Positions 18,864 through 27,101 of a DNA stretch of 64,000 nucleotides are shown in pieces. The position numbers and the translations under genes were made by a program. The stretch comes from Peribacillus frigoritolerans (GTDB lineage Bacteria > Bacillota > Bacilli > Bacillales > DSM-1321), in the NCBI RefSeq assembly GCF_030676415.1, contig NZ_JAUUTW010000002.1:124001-188000 (forward strand), read 5' to 3'. The notes beneath the pieces are model-generated. The model made no database searches and had not been told where the DNA came from. It saw only the letters and a list, made by a program, of their open reading frames with translations. Numbering within the stretch: the first letter of the stretch is position 1; each line of letters starts with the position of its first letter.

Positions 18864-18879
18864 AACCACTCCTTTTTTT
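18855..18879 (+). terminator. Terminator of the GNAT gene
   Basis: AAGGAGT-AGAACC-ACTCCTT plus T-run. The stem includes the stop codon of the gene. Confidence 0.85.
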
Positions 18880-18984
18880 GATTCCCTTTTTAAGTGTTTC
18901 ATCCAATATTCCCTGGTGCTTGGTATAGGGCATATATACTGTCTTGCTTATCTTCATAAGGTCTTTATATCTGAAATTCGGCAA

Positions 18985-19013
18985 TTGTAAGAAAATGCCG
19001 ATTGTATTATAAT
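18985..19013 (+). promoter_or_regulatory. SigA promoter of lcfA
   Basis: TTGTAA (18985-18990), 17 bases, TATAAT (19008-19013). No TGAATGA...TCATTCA FadR palindrome is visible between here and the lcfA start, in contrast to the fadR promoter. Confidence 0.75.
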
Positions 19014-19051
19014 GATTAAGAGTATTGAGAATATTCAGAAGGAGGGGGCAA

Positions 19052-20749
19052 ATGAGCAATAAGCCATGGCAAGCTATTTATCCGGAACAGATACCCGCTG
19101 TTTTGTCGTACGAAGATAAACCTCTTTATTCTTTTTTGAAGGAATCAGCCGAAGAATTCCCTGATAAAGTATCGATTCATTTCCAGGGAAAAGAATTAAC
19201 TTTCCGGGAAGTGCATGAATCTGCTTTAAAGTTTGCAGCCTATTTAAAAAGTATCGGTCTTCAAAAAGGTGAACGCGTTGCCGTCATGCTTCCTAACTGC
19301 CCTCAGGGTGTCATAAGCTTTTTTGGGATATTGATGGCAGGCGGAGTCGTGGTTCAAACGAACCCAACCTATACTGAACGTGAATTGGAATATCAAATGA
19401 AAGATTCCGGAGCGAAAATTATTTTAGCGATGGATATTTTATTTCCCCGTGTTACTGCAGTGGCATCAAGAACGGATATAGAACATATAATTGTAACCGC
19501 TATCAAGGAATATTTACCTTTCCCGAAAAATCTTATCTATCCTTTTATTCAAAAAAAGCAATACGGCATTGTCATCAATGTGGAGCATGAAGGGAATCAT
19601 CATTTATTCTCCGAAATCATGAAACGAAAGATCACTGAAGAGGTCACTGTGCCGGTCGATGTGGATAATGACCTTGCCCTTTTGCAATATACAGGTGGGA
19701 CAACAGGCTTTCCAAAAGGGGTCATGCTTACCCATAAGAACTTGCTGGCAAATACGAAAATGTGCAATGCCTGGCTTTATAAAAATAAGCGCGGTGAGGA
19801 AAGGATCCTTGCGATTCTGCCTTTCTTCCATGTGTACGGTATGACTACAGTCTTGGTTCTTTCCGTCATGGAAGGGAACACGATGATCATCATGCCAAAG
19901 TTTGATGTGGAAGCGACACTTAAAACCATCCAAAAACAGAAACCGACCATGTTTCCAGGAGCGCCAACGATGTATATCGGCCTCTTGAACCATCCGGATA
20001 TCGCTAAATATGACCTTTCTTCCATCAATGCCTGTATAAGCGGTTCTGCATCATTGCCCTTAGAGGTACAAGAGCAGTTTGAGAAAATTACTGGCGGGAA
20101 GCTTGTTGAAGGCTATGGACTTTCTGAAACCTCACCGGTAACCCATGCCAATTTCATTTGGGATCAGCCGCGTGTAAAAGGAAGCGTTGGACTGCCATGG
20201 CCAGATACCGACTCGGTAATCCTGTCCCTGGAAACCTTTGAAGAGCTTCCTCCGAATGAAATAGGCGAGATTGCCATAAAAGGACCACAGGTAATGCAAG
20301 GATATTGGAACCGTCCGGATGAAACGGAAAAAACCTTTAAAAATGGCTGGCTGCTTACTGGCGATCTGGGTTACATGGATGAGCGGGGGTTCTTTTATGT
20401 CGTCGAGAGGAAAAAGGATACAATCATTGCAGGCGGTTTCAATATATATCCACGTGAAGTGGAAGAGGTGCTATACGAGCATGAGGCTATACAGGAAGTA
20501 GTTGTGGCAGGTATCCCTGACCCATATCGAGGTGAGACCGTCAAGGCCTATGTCGTACTGAAAAAAAATGCCAGGGCCACTGAAGAGGAATTGGATGAAT
20601 TTGCCAGAAAGAACCTGGCTTCCTATAAGGTGCCGCGCAGCTATGAATTCAGGGATGAACTTCCTAAAACGACGATAGGAAAGATCCTGAGAAGAGTTCT
20701 TATCGAGGAAGAACAGAAAAAAGTATCCGAGGAAAGAAAAGAAGCTTAA
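19052..20749 (+). CDS. lcfA: Long-chain fatty-acid-CoA ligase
   Basis: 565 residues, an AMP-forming acyl-CoA synthetase. The P-loop-like AMP-binding motif is LQYTGGTTGFPKGVMLTH, followed by EGYGLSETSPVTH, the LLTGDLGYMDERGFFYVVERKKD hinge region, and a C-terminal catalytic lysine in KTTIGKILRRVL. It activates long-chain fatty acids at the membrane for beta-oxidation. The ATG at 19052 follows AAGGAGGGGGCAA. It heads the lcfA-fadR-fadB-etfB-etfA cluster, the same order as in B. subtilis, where the operon is repressed by FadR. Confidence 0.95.
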   Translation: MSNKPWQAIYPEQIPAVLSYEDKPLYSFLKESAEEFPDKVSIHFQGKELTFREVHESALKFAAYLKSIGLQKGERVAVMLPNCPQGVISFFGILMAGGVVVQTNPTYTERELEYQMKDSGAKIILAMDILFPRVTAVASRTDIEHIIVTAIKEYLPFPKNLIYPFIQKKQYGIVINVEHEGNHHLFSEIMKRKITEEVTVPVDVDNDLALLQYTGGTTGFPKGVMLTHKNLLANTKMCNAWLYKNKRGEERILAILPFFHVYGMTTVLVLSVMEGNTMIIMPKFDVEATLKTIQKQKPTMFPGAPTMYIGLLNHPDIAKYDLSSINACISGSASLPLEVQEQFEKITGGKLVEGYGLSETSPVTHANFIWDQPRVKGSVGLPWPDTDSVILSLETFEELPPNEIGEIAIKGPQVMQGYWNRPDETEKTFKNGWLLTGDLGYMDERGFFYVVERKKDTIIAGGFNIYPREVEEVLYEHEAIQEVVVAGIPDPYRGETVKAYVVLKKNARATEEELDEFARKNLASYKVPRSYEFRDELPKTTIGKILRRVLIEEEQKKVSEERKEA

Positions 20750-20766
20750 ACAAGCCCCCCCCTTTA

Positions 20767-20796
20767 ACGGAGCAGCGGAAGAGAGCTCCGTGTTTT
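20767..20796 (+). terminator. Possible terminator between lcfA and fadR
   Basis: ACGGAGC/GCTCCGT stem with an 11-base loop, followed by GTTTTGC. The T-run is short, so termination may be partial. A new promoter lies 80 bases downstream. Confidence 0.5.
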
Positions 20797-20875
20797 GCAG
20801 AACGACTGGACAAGCTATGGATGGGGGCTGTACAATGAACAGAAGTGGAATGACAGGACTCCTAGAAGTTTTTGC

Positions 20876-20904
20876 TTGACAGTAAAGGGTCGTCATTTTA
20901 TGAT
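20876..20904 (+). promoter_or_regulatory. SigA promoter of fadR
   Basis: TTGACA (20876-20881), 17 bases, TATGAT (20899-20904). It is nearly consensus, with the start expected near 20911 at the edge of the FadR palindrome. Confidence 0.85.
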
Positions 20905-20911
20905 AGAAATA

Positions 20912-20929
20912 TGAATGATGGTTCATTCA
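20912..20929. promoter_or_regulatory. FadR operator at the fadR promoter
   Basis: TGAATGATGGTTCATTCA: perfect 7-bp arms TGAATGA/TCATTCA around four bases, matching the arms of the known B. subtilis FadR site (TGAATGAMTANTCATTCA). Placed at the transcription start, it should let FadR repress its own gene and the genes behind it; acyl-CoA would relieve this. Confidence 0.85.
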
Positions 20930-20950
20930 TTTTCTGAAAGGGGACATCCA

Positions 20951-21538
20951 GTGAAAAGCAACAGACCAAAGTATAATCAAATTATTGATGCGGCCGTTAT
21001 CGTCATTGCCCAAAATGGTTACTATCAAGCCCAAGTATCCAAAATCGCCAAGCAGGCAGGTGTAGCGGATGGCACCATATATCTTTATTTTAAAAATAAA
21101 GAAGATATCTTAATATCATTATTTCATGAAAAGATGGGCTATTTTGTGGAACAGATCGAAGAAGAACTAAAAGGAAAGACCACTGCTTCGGATAAACTGC
21201 ATGTGCTCATCCAAAAACATTTTCAAAACCTTTCAGAAGACGTGAATTTAGCAATTGTCACTCAGTTGGAATTAAGACAGTCGAATAAAGAATTGCGCCT
21301 AAGAATTAATGATGTGTTAAGAGGGTATTTAAATTTAATCGATCAGATCCTTATAGAAGGAAAAGAGAACGGCGAATTCCTGCCTGATTTAAATAATTTA
21401 CTTGCAAGGCAGATGATTTTTGGAACGATTGACGAAACAGTGACGACTTGGGTCATGAATGAGCAAAAGTATTCGCTCCCCGACCTTGCGCCAGATGTTC
21501 ACCGCCTTCTAATTGGCGGCTGTGGCCTGAAAAGTTAA
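20951..21538 (+). CDS. fadR: TetR-family fatty-acid degradation repressor FadR
   Basis: 195 residues. The TetR helix-turn-helix is at about 8-55 (IIDAAVIVIAQNGY, VSKIAKQAGVADGTIYLYFKNKEDIL), followed by a C-terminal ligand domain with IVTQLELRQSN and RQMIFGTIDETVTTWVMN, which are nearly identical to B. subtilis FadR (YsiA). It represses beta-oxidation genes and releases DNA when long-chain acyl-CoA binds. The GTG start at 20951 follows AAAGGGGA with six-base spacing. A palindromic operator sits between its promoter and start. Confidence 0.95.
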   Translation: MKSNRPKYNQIIDAAVIVIAQNGYYQAQVSKIAKQAGVADGTIYLYFKNKEDILISLFHEKMGYFVEQIEEELKGKTTASDKLHVLIQKHFQNLSEDVNLAIVTQLELRQSNKELRLRINDVLRGYLNLIDQILIEGKENGEFLPDLNNLLARQMIFGTIDETVTTWVMNEQKYSLPDLAPDVHRLLIGGCGLKS

Positions 21539-21549
21539 CGATTTAAATA

Positions 21550-21569
21550 GAGGATGGCTAGCCATCCTC
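21550..21569. repeat. Perfect 20-bp palindrome between fadR and fadB
   Basis: GAGGATGGCTAGCCATCCTC is fully self-complementary and begins 11 bases after the fadR stop. No T-run follows, so it is not a standard terminator. It could stabilise or be processed in the fadR-fadB message, or bind a dimeric protein. Confidence 0.8.
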
Positions 21570-21662
21570 GAAAGAATCGGTTAATTCTGCTTCTGGATTT
21601 GACTGGAAGCGGTACATATTGAATTTTCAAAAAAGTTTGACTAGATGCCTGGAGGGATTGAT

Positions 21663-22436
21663 ATGGAATATCTTAAGCTTTCTGTCGAAAATCATGTGGC
21701 TTTTATAACGATTGATCATGCACCTGCAAATGCGCTTTCTTCGGCTATCATCGGAGAGCTTTCACAGGCCTTCGATCAAATTGAGAAAAACGAAGCCGTA
21801 CGGGTTGTCCTTCTTCATGGTGAAGGAAGATTCTTCTCTGCAGGAGCAGACATTAAAGAGTTTACGGAAGTGAAAAACGGGAAAGCTTTCGAGAAGCTGA
21901 CCAAGAATGGTCAATCTGTATTTGAGAAAATCGAATCTTTTCCAAAACCGGTCATTGCAGCCATCCATGGAGCAGCGCTTGGCGGAGGATTGGAGCTGGC
22001 TATGGCCTGTCACATCCGTTTGGTAACCGAAAGGGCTAAACTGGGTTTGCCAGAACTGCAGTTGGGCTTAATCCCTGGATTTGCTGGGACTCAACGCCTT
22101 CCTCGTTATGTGGGCATGGCGAAAGCAGCTGAAATGCTGTTTACAAGTGAACCGATTTCAGGAATCCAAGCTGTGCAATGCGGATTGGCGAATCATGCCT
22201 TCACGGATGAAGAACTGATTCCAAAAGCGAAGGAACTAGCCAATAAAATTGCCAAGAAAAGCCCGCTGGCTTTAAAGTCGGCCATTGAGCTATTAAATTA
22301 TTCCAAGCATGATTCCTACCATAAAGGTGTGGAAAGGGAAGCCGCCCTCTTTGGCCAAGCTTTCGATACCGCTGATGCAAAAGAAGGAATCGGCGCTTTC
22401 ATTGAAAAAAGGGAAGCTGTATTCAAAGGGAAATGA
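21663..22436 (+). CDS. fadB: Enoyl-CoA hydratase FadB
   Basis: 257 residues with the crotonase fold: GEGRFFSAGADIKEF and HGAALGGGLELAMACHIR (oxyanion hole and CoA loop), then LPELQLGLIPGFAGTQRLPR with the catalytic glutamate position. It hydrates 2-enoyl-CoA in beta-oxidation. The ATG at 21663 follows GGAGGGATTGAT. It sits between fadR and etfBA, which take the electrons released at the acyl-CoA dehydrogenase step. The length and position equal B. subtilis FadB (YsiB). Confidence 0.93.
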   Translation: MEYLKLSVENHVAFITIDHAPANALSSAIIGELSQAFDQIEKNEAVRVVLLHGEGRFFSAGADIKEFTEVKNGKAFEKLTKNGQSVFEKIESFPKPVIAAIHGAALGGGLELAMACHIRLVTERAKLGLPELQLGLIPGFAGTQRLPRYVGMAKAAEMLFTSEPISGIQAVQCGLANHAFTDEELIPKAKELANKIAKKSPLALKSAIELLNYSKHDSYHKGVEREAALFGQAFDTADAKEGIGAFIEKREAVFKGK

Positions 22437-22558
22437 TGATTCGGTATAAATAACTATTTTTATATATCATGCAGGATTTTGATGAAATCTGTAGAACAAT
22501 ACTATATATCAATAAAATTCATAATCTTCAAAACTCAAATCATTCGGGAGGTATTATC

Positions 22559-23332
22559 GTGAACATTTATGTACTGCTGAAAAGAACATTTGATACAGAA
22601 GAAAAAATTACACTATCCAACGGGAAAATTAATGAGGACGGAGCAGAATTCATCATTAATCCATACGATGAGTATGCAGTTGAAGAAGCAATCCAGGTGC
22701 GTGATGCACAAGGCGGCGAAGTAACGGTTATTTCTGTCGGAACCGAAGAGGCTGAAAAGCAATTGCGCACAGCGCTGGCAATGGGTGCTGACAAAGCCGT
22801 ATTGATAAATATAGAAGACGACATAGAAAATGGCGACCAATTCACGACTGCCAAGATTATAGGCGAATACTTAAAGGGTAAAGATGCCGATTTGATCATT
22901 GCAGGGAACGTTGCAATCGACGGCGGTTCTGGTCAAGTGGGACCACGCGTTGCCGAAATTTTAGAAATTCCTTATATTACAACCATTACTAAACTGGACA
23001 TCGCAAATGGAAATGTAAGCGTTATCCGTGATGTCGAAGGGGACTCTGAAACGATCGAAGCATCCCTTCCATTGTTGGTGACAGCTCAACAAGGGCTAAA
23101 TGAGCCACGTTATCCTTCATTGCCAGGAATCATGAAAGCGAAGAAAAAACCGCTTGAAGAATTGGAATTGGATGACCTGGATTTGGAAGAAGAAGATGTT
23201 GAGGCAAAAACAAAAACGATTGAAATTTACCTTCCTGCTAAAAAAGAAGCTGGAAAAGTATTGGACGGCGAAATCGGTGATCAAGTTAGCGAACTTGTTC
23301 AATTATTACGCAGTGAAGCAAAAGTGATTTAA
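22559..23332 (+). CDS. etfB: Electron transfer flavoprotein beta subunit
   Basis: 257 residues, MNIYVLLKRTFDTEEKI at the start, with the AMP-binding region AGNVAIDGGSGQVGPRVAE and a C-terminal recognition-loop segment PRYPSLPGIMKAKKKP. With EtfA it carries electrons from acyl-CoA dehydrogenases to the quinone pool. The GTG start at 22559 follows GGGAGGT by six bases. The length matches the Bacillus protein. Confidence 0.95.
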   Translation: MNIYVLLKRTFDTEEKITLSNGKINEDGAEFIINPYDEYAVEEAIQVRDAQGGEVTVISVGTEEAEKQLRTALAMGADKAVLINIEDDIENGDQFTTAKIIGEYLKGKDADLIIAGNVAIDGGSGQVGPRVAEILEIPYITTITKLDIANGNVSVIRDVEGDSETIEASLPLLVTAQQGLNEPRYPSLPGIMKAKKKPLEELELDDLDLEEEDVEAKTKTIEIYLPAKKEAGKVLDGEIGDQVSELVQLLRSEAKVI

Positions 23333-23401
23333 TCGGTACGGTACTTTTCAAAACAACGACACACGACAAAAAGAAAAATAGAGCACAGGAGGTTTTTATA
23401 A

Positions 23402-24379
23402 ATGGCTAGAAAGTTTCTTGTATTGGGCGAAGTTCGTGACGGTTCACTAAGAAATGTATCATTTGAAGCTATCGGTGCGGCTAAACTTGCTGCAGATGGC
23501 GGGGAAATCGTAGGTGTTTTAGTTGGTGACAGTGTTCAAAATTTTGGAAATGAATTGATCCAGTATGGCGCAGACCGGGTTGTTGCAGTCGAAAATGATC
23601 AATTGAAACAATATACTTCAGATGGATATGCGCAAAGCTTGCTTGCCGTCATCGAGCAGGAAAAGCCAGAAGGGATTTTCTTTGGACATACGGCCCTAGG
23701 AAAAGACCTTGCACCTAAATTGGCTGGAAAGCTTGAATCAGGTTTGATCTCAGACGTTACATCCATTGACGAAGAAGGCGGAAATATCGTATTCACCCGC
23801 CCGATATATTCCGGTAAAGCATTTGAAAAGAAAATTGTTACGGATGGCGTGATATTCGCGACGATCCGTCCGAACAATATCGAACCATTAGCGAAAGATG
23901 AGTCCCGCTCTGGTGATGTTTCTACATTAAGTGTGGATATTAAGGATATACGCACAATCATTAAAGATATTGTTAGAAAAGCTAGTGAAGGGGTCGACCT
24001 TTCAGAAGCGAAAGTAGTCATCGCAGGTGGCAGGGGCGTGAAAAGTGAAGATGGTTTTGAACCATTAAAGGAACTGGCACAAGTTCTTGGCGGAGCGGTA
24101 GGAGCTTCCCGCGGAGCATGTGACGCGGACTATTGCGATTACTCTTTGCAAATCGGGCAAACGGGTAAAGTCGTAACACCTGACCTTTATATCGCCTGCG
24201 GAATTTCTGGTGCGATCCAGCATTTAGCGGGGATGTCCAACTCCAAGGTTATCGTTGCCATCAATAAAGACCCGGAAGCTAACATATTCAATGTGGCTGA
24301 TTATGGAATTGTCGGAGACCTTTTCGAAGTCGTTCCATTACTTACGGAAGAATTCAAAAAACTTAAAGTTAACGCGTAA
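23402..24379 (+). CDS. etfA: Electron transfer flavoprotein alpha subunit
   Basis: 325 residues. The C-terminal FAD-binding domain is clear: VIAGGRGVKSEDGFEPLKEL, GAVGASRGACDADYC, QIGQTGKVVTPDLYIACGIS and AINKDPEANIFNVADYGIVGD. It pairs with EtfB, encoded 69 bases upstream, and AGGAGG precedes its start. It ends the fad-etf cluster and is closed by a strong terminator. Confidence 0.96.
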   Translation: MARKFLVLGEVRDGSLRNVSFEAIGAAKLAADGGEIVGVLVGDSVQNFGNELIQYGADRVVAVENDQLKQYTSDGYAQSLLAVIEQEKPEGIFFGHTALGKDLAPKLAGKLESGLISDVTSIDEEGGNIVFTRPIYSGKAFEKKIVTDGVIFATIRPNNIEPLAKDESRSGDVSTLSVDIKDIRTIIKDIVRKASEGVDLSEAKVVIAGGRGVKSEDGFEPLKELAQVLGGAVGASRGACDADYCDYSLQIGQTGKVVTPDLYIACGISGAIQHLAGMSNSKVIVAINKDPEANIFNVADYGIVGDLFEVVPLLTEEFKKLKVNA

Positions 24380-24396
24380 GAGAAATAATACAGATG

Positions 24397-24443
24397 AGGG
24401 GCAAGACATTTGGCATAAGCCGATATGTCTTGCCCCTTTATTT
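24397..24443 (+). terminator. Terminator of the fad-etf cluster
   Basis: GGGGCAAGACAT (24398-24409) pairs with ATGTCTTGCCCC (24425-24436), with a T-rich tail. Confidence 0.9.
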
Positions 24444-24583
24444 GGTTAATCGGCAAGGATTTCGGCCTGCATATTTACTCTTTTTTTGGACATCCTACCA
24501 CTGAAGCAAAATATTAGCATCGATTCGAACAACAATGGTATACTGTTTTTAGTTATTTGAGTAAATTTGAGGAGGAAATATAT

Positions 24584-24898
24584 ATGGCTATTGTAAATGC
24601 AACTGACCAAACTTTCACAACAGATACTAGCGAAGGTGTCGTTCTTGTAGATTTTTGGGCTCCATGGTGTGGACCTTGTAAAATGATCGCTCCAGTTCTT
24701 CAAGAGCTTGATACTGAAATTGGCGATACAGCAAAAATCGTAAAAGTGGATGTAGATGAAAACCAAGAAACAGCTGGAAAATTCGGTGTGATGAGCATCC
24801 CGACATTAATCGTCCTTAAAGACGGTGAAGTGGTTGATAAGGTTGTTGGTTTCCAACCTAAAGAAGCACTTGCTGAACTTATTGCAAAACACGCGTAA
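24584..24898 (+). CDS. trxA: Thioredoxin
   Basis: 104 residues with the active site [10 protein letters not shown] and the cis-proline segment [12 protein letters not shown], the standard thioredoxin fold. It is the main cytosolic disulfide reductant and electron donor for reductases. The ATG at 24584 follows GAGGAGGAAATATAT. An extended -10 (TGGTATACT, 24536-24544) without a good -35 is the likely promoter. A perfect terminator follows and uvrC lies beyond. Confidence 0.97.
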   Translation: MAIVNATDQTFTTDTSEGVVLVDFWAPWCGPCKMIAPVLQELDTEIGDTAKIVKVDVDENQETAGKFGVMSIPTLIVLKDGEVVDKVVGFQPKEALAELIAKHA

Positions 24899-24912
24899 TA
24901 GTAAGTTAGCTG

Positions 24913-24948
24913 AAAAAAGCTTCAAGTCTGCGGACTTGAAGCTTTTTT
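24913..24948 (+). terminator. Terminator of trxA
   Basis: AAGCTTCAAGTC-TGCG-GACTTGAAGCTT with A- and T-runs on either side. Confidence 0.92.
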
Positions 24949-25001
24949 CGCTATCTTGATATATAATGATTGTAAAAATGGGAGAACAGGAGGCTGAATG
25001 C

Positions 25002-26774
25002 ATGAATCAACAAATTAAGAATAAACTTGCCCTTCTTCCCGATCAGCCTGGTTGTTATTTAATGAAAGATCGTCAGGGAACGATCATATATGTAGGCAAA
25101 GCGAAGGTGTTGAAAAATCGTGTCCGTTCTTATTTTACGGGATCTCATGATGGAAAAACATTTCGGCTCGTGAATGAGATTGAGGATTTCGAATACATCG
25201 TCACCTCTTCCAATATCGAGGCTCTTATTTTAGAGTTGAACTTAATCAAAAAACATGATCCAAAATATAATGTCATGCTAAAGGATGATAAGACGTATCC
25301 TTTCATCAAGCTGACTGCGGAACGCCACCCACGTCTCATCATTACGCGAAAAGTCAAAAAAGACAAAGGGAAATATTTCGGTCCTTATCCGAATGCATTT
25401 GCAGCTAACGAAACGAAAAAATTGCTCGACCGCATCTATCCCCTAAGGAAATGCAATACTTTACCGGATCGCGTTTGTCTCTACTATCACCTTGGCCAGT
25501 GCCTGGCCCCATGTGTATATGAAGTAGAGGAACAGGAATATAAAAAAATGGTGGATGATATCAACCGGTTCTTGAACGGAGGGCATACTGAAATAAAAAA
25601 AGAACTGACTGAAAAAATGCTAGAGGCATCAGAAGAGCTTGATTTTGAGAGGGCCAAGGAGTTCCGGGACAAGATTGCCCACATCGATATTACGATGGAG
25701 AAGCAGAAAATGATGACGACCGATTTCGTCGACAGGGATGTATTCGGCTTTGCCTATGATAAAGGCTGGATGTGCGTTCAGGTATTTTTTGTCCGGCAGG
25801 GTAAATTGATAGAAAGGGATGTTTCACTTTTTCCGGTCTACGATGAACCCGAACAGGAACTTCTTACATTCCTCGGTCAGTTTTACGAGATTACGAACCA
25901 CTTTAAACCAAAGGAAATCTTGCTGCCTGAATCAGTGGATGCCGAAATGGCCGAAGGGCTGCTTGGTGTCAAAACGATTCACCCGAAACGGGGAGCGAAA
26001 AAAGACATGCTTAAATTGGCGAATAAAAATGCCTCCATCGCCCTTCAGGAAAAATTCTCTTTGATTGAAAGGGATGAAGAAAGAACGATCAATGCGGTGG
26101 AAAACCTCGGGAACCAACTGGGTATCTACACCCCGCATCGAATTGAAGCTTTCGATAACTCCAATATCCAGGGAAGTGACCCTGTTTCCGCTCTAGTCGT
26201 GTTCATTGATGGGAAGCCGGAAAAAAGAGAGTACCGAAAATATAAAATCAAGACGGTTCAGGGGCCTGATGATTATGAATCGATGCGTGAAGTGGTCAGA
26301 AGAAGGTATTCTCGAGTATTGAAAGAAGGGCTTCCGCTTCCGGACTTGATCATCATTGATGGCGGAAAGGGACATGTCGAAGTCGTTCGGGATATTCTGG
26401 AAAATGAATTGGGCCTTGATATTCCACTTTCTGGCCTCGTTAAGGATGAAAAGCATAGGACATCGCAATTGATGATCGGAAATCCGCTTGAACTCGTGCC
26501 TCTTGATTCACGGAGCCAGGAATTTTACCTATTGCAAAGAATTCAGGATGAAGTGCATCGGTTCGCGATTACGTTTCATCGCCAGCTGCGCGGGAAAAAT
26601 GCGGTTCACTCCCAGCTTGATGATATTCCAGGAGTCGGGGAAAAGCGAAGGAAGCAATTATTAAGACATTTTGGATCATTGAAGAAAATCAAAGAGGCAA
26701 CAGCCGAGGAAATCATGGAAGCTGGCATGCCAAAAGGGGTAGCCGAGGGAATCGTTAGAAAATTACAAGAATAA
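25002..26774 (+). CDS. uvrC: Excinuclease ABC subunit C
   Basis: 590 residues. The GIY-YIG domain is at about 15-95 ([20 protein letters not shown], with NRVRSYF). A UVR motif follows at about 200 ([19 protein letters not shown]), then the RNase H-like second nuclease domain ([28 protein letters not shown]). The C-terminal helix-hairpin-helix pair is [20 protein letters not shown]. It makes both incisions around DNA damage with UvrB. The ATG at 25002 follows AGGAGG by eight bases. It lies downstream of trxA as in B. subtilis. Confidence 0.96.
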   Translation: MNQQIKNKLALLPDQPGCYLMKDRQGTIIYVGKAKVLKNRVRSYFTGSHDGKTFRLVNEIEDFEYIVTSSNIEALILELNLIKKHDPKYNVMLKDDKTYPFIKLTAERHPRLIITRKVKKDKGKYFGPYPNAFAANETKKLLDRIYPLRKCNTLPDRVCLYYHLGQCLAPCVYEVEEQEYKKMVDDINRFLNGGHTEIKKELTEKMLEASEELDFERAKEFRDKIAHIDITMEKQKMMTTDFVDRDVFGFAYDKGWMCVQVFFVRQGKLIERDVSLFPVYDEPEQELLTFLGQFYEITNHFKPKEILLPESVDAEMAEGLLGVKTIHPKRGAKKDMLKLANKNASIALQEKFSLIERDEERTINAVENLGNQLGIYTPHRIEAFDNSNIQGSDPVSALVVFIDGKPEKREYRKYKIKTVQGPDDYESMREVVRRRYSRVLKEGLPLPDLIIIDGGKGHVEVVRDILENELGLDIPLSGLVKDEKHRTSQLMIGNPLELVPLDSRSQEFYLLQRIQDEVHRFAITFHRQLRGKNAVHSQLDDIPGVGEKRRKQLLRHFGSLKKIKEATAEEIMEAGMPKGVAEGIVRKLQE

Positions 26775-26776
26775 TC

Positions 26777-26805
26777 TTGCTACCGATTAATCTCTATGCT
26801 ATGAT
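26777..26805 (+). promoter_or_regulatory. SigA promoter of lysC
   Basis: TTGCTA (26777-26782), 17 bases, TATGAT (26800-26805). It begins immediately after the uvrC stop, and transcription would start about 25 bases before the lysine riboswitch. Confidence 0.75.
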
Positions 26806-26834
26806 TAAAAGGAATTTTTAATTAGACAACTTAA

Positions 26835-27069
26835 AAGTGCTGATAGAGGTGCGGAATTCAAGAGTAAAAACCTGGAGAAGTATGAGCTTCCATGAAAGGT
26901 TTTGAAAGGGGATGACGCCGAAGGAAGACAAGACTCATACCTTGTTTTCCTGGTCCGACATTTAATAAATGGCGGATTGTCAGGGGTTATACCCTGGAGA
27001 GCTATCTCACTGTGTTTACAGTATTAGATATGTGATCACAGCAATGAGATATTTCTCATTGCTTTTTTT
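26835..27069 (+). promoter_or_regulatory. Lysine riboswitch (L box) of lysC
   Basis: The aptamer (about 26835-27012) has the conserved GATAGAGGTGCGGAATTCAA and GAGTA blocks, GAAAGGGGATGACGCCGAAGG, the CTGGTCCG arm, and GGAGAGCTATCTCACT closing P1. The terminator GCAATGAGATATTTCTCATTGC with a T-run (27041-27069) forms the expression platform. Lysine binding should favour termination. The layout copies the B. subtilis lysC leader. Confidence 0.95.
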
Positions 27070-27101
27070 ATTGCCTAAAAAGGTAGAGAGGGTGCATGAG
27101 G

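Noticed and set aside
19021..19040. FadR operator at lcfA
   Set aside because: TTGAGAATATTCA is a short palindrome but lacks the TGAATGA/TCATTCA arms.
18855..19059. 68-codon minus-strand frame between the GNAT gene and lcfA
   Set aside because: It lies over the GNAT terminator and the lcfA promoter, with no ribosome site and no recognisable motif.
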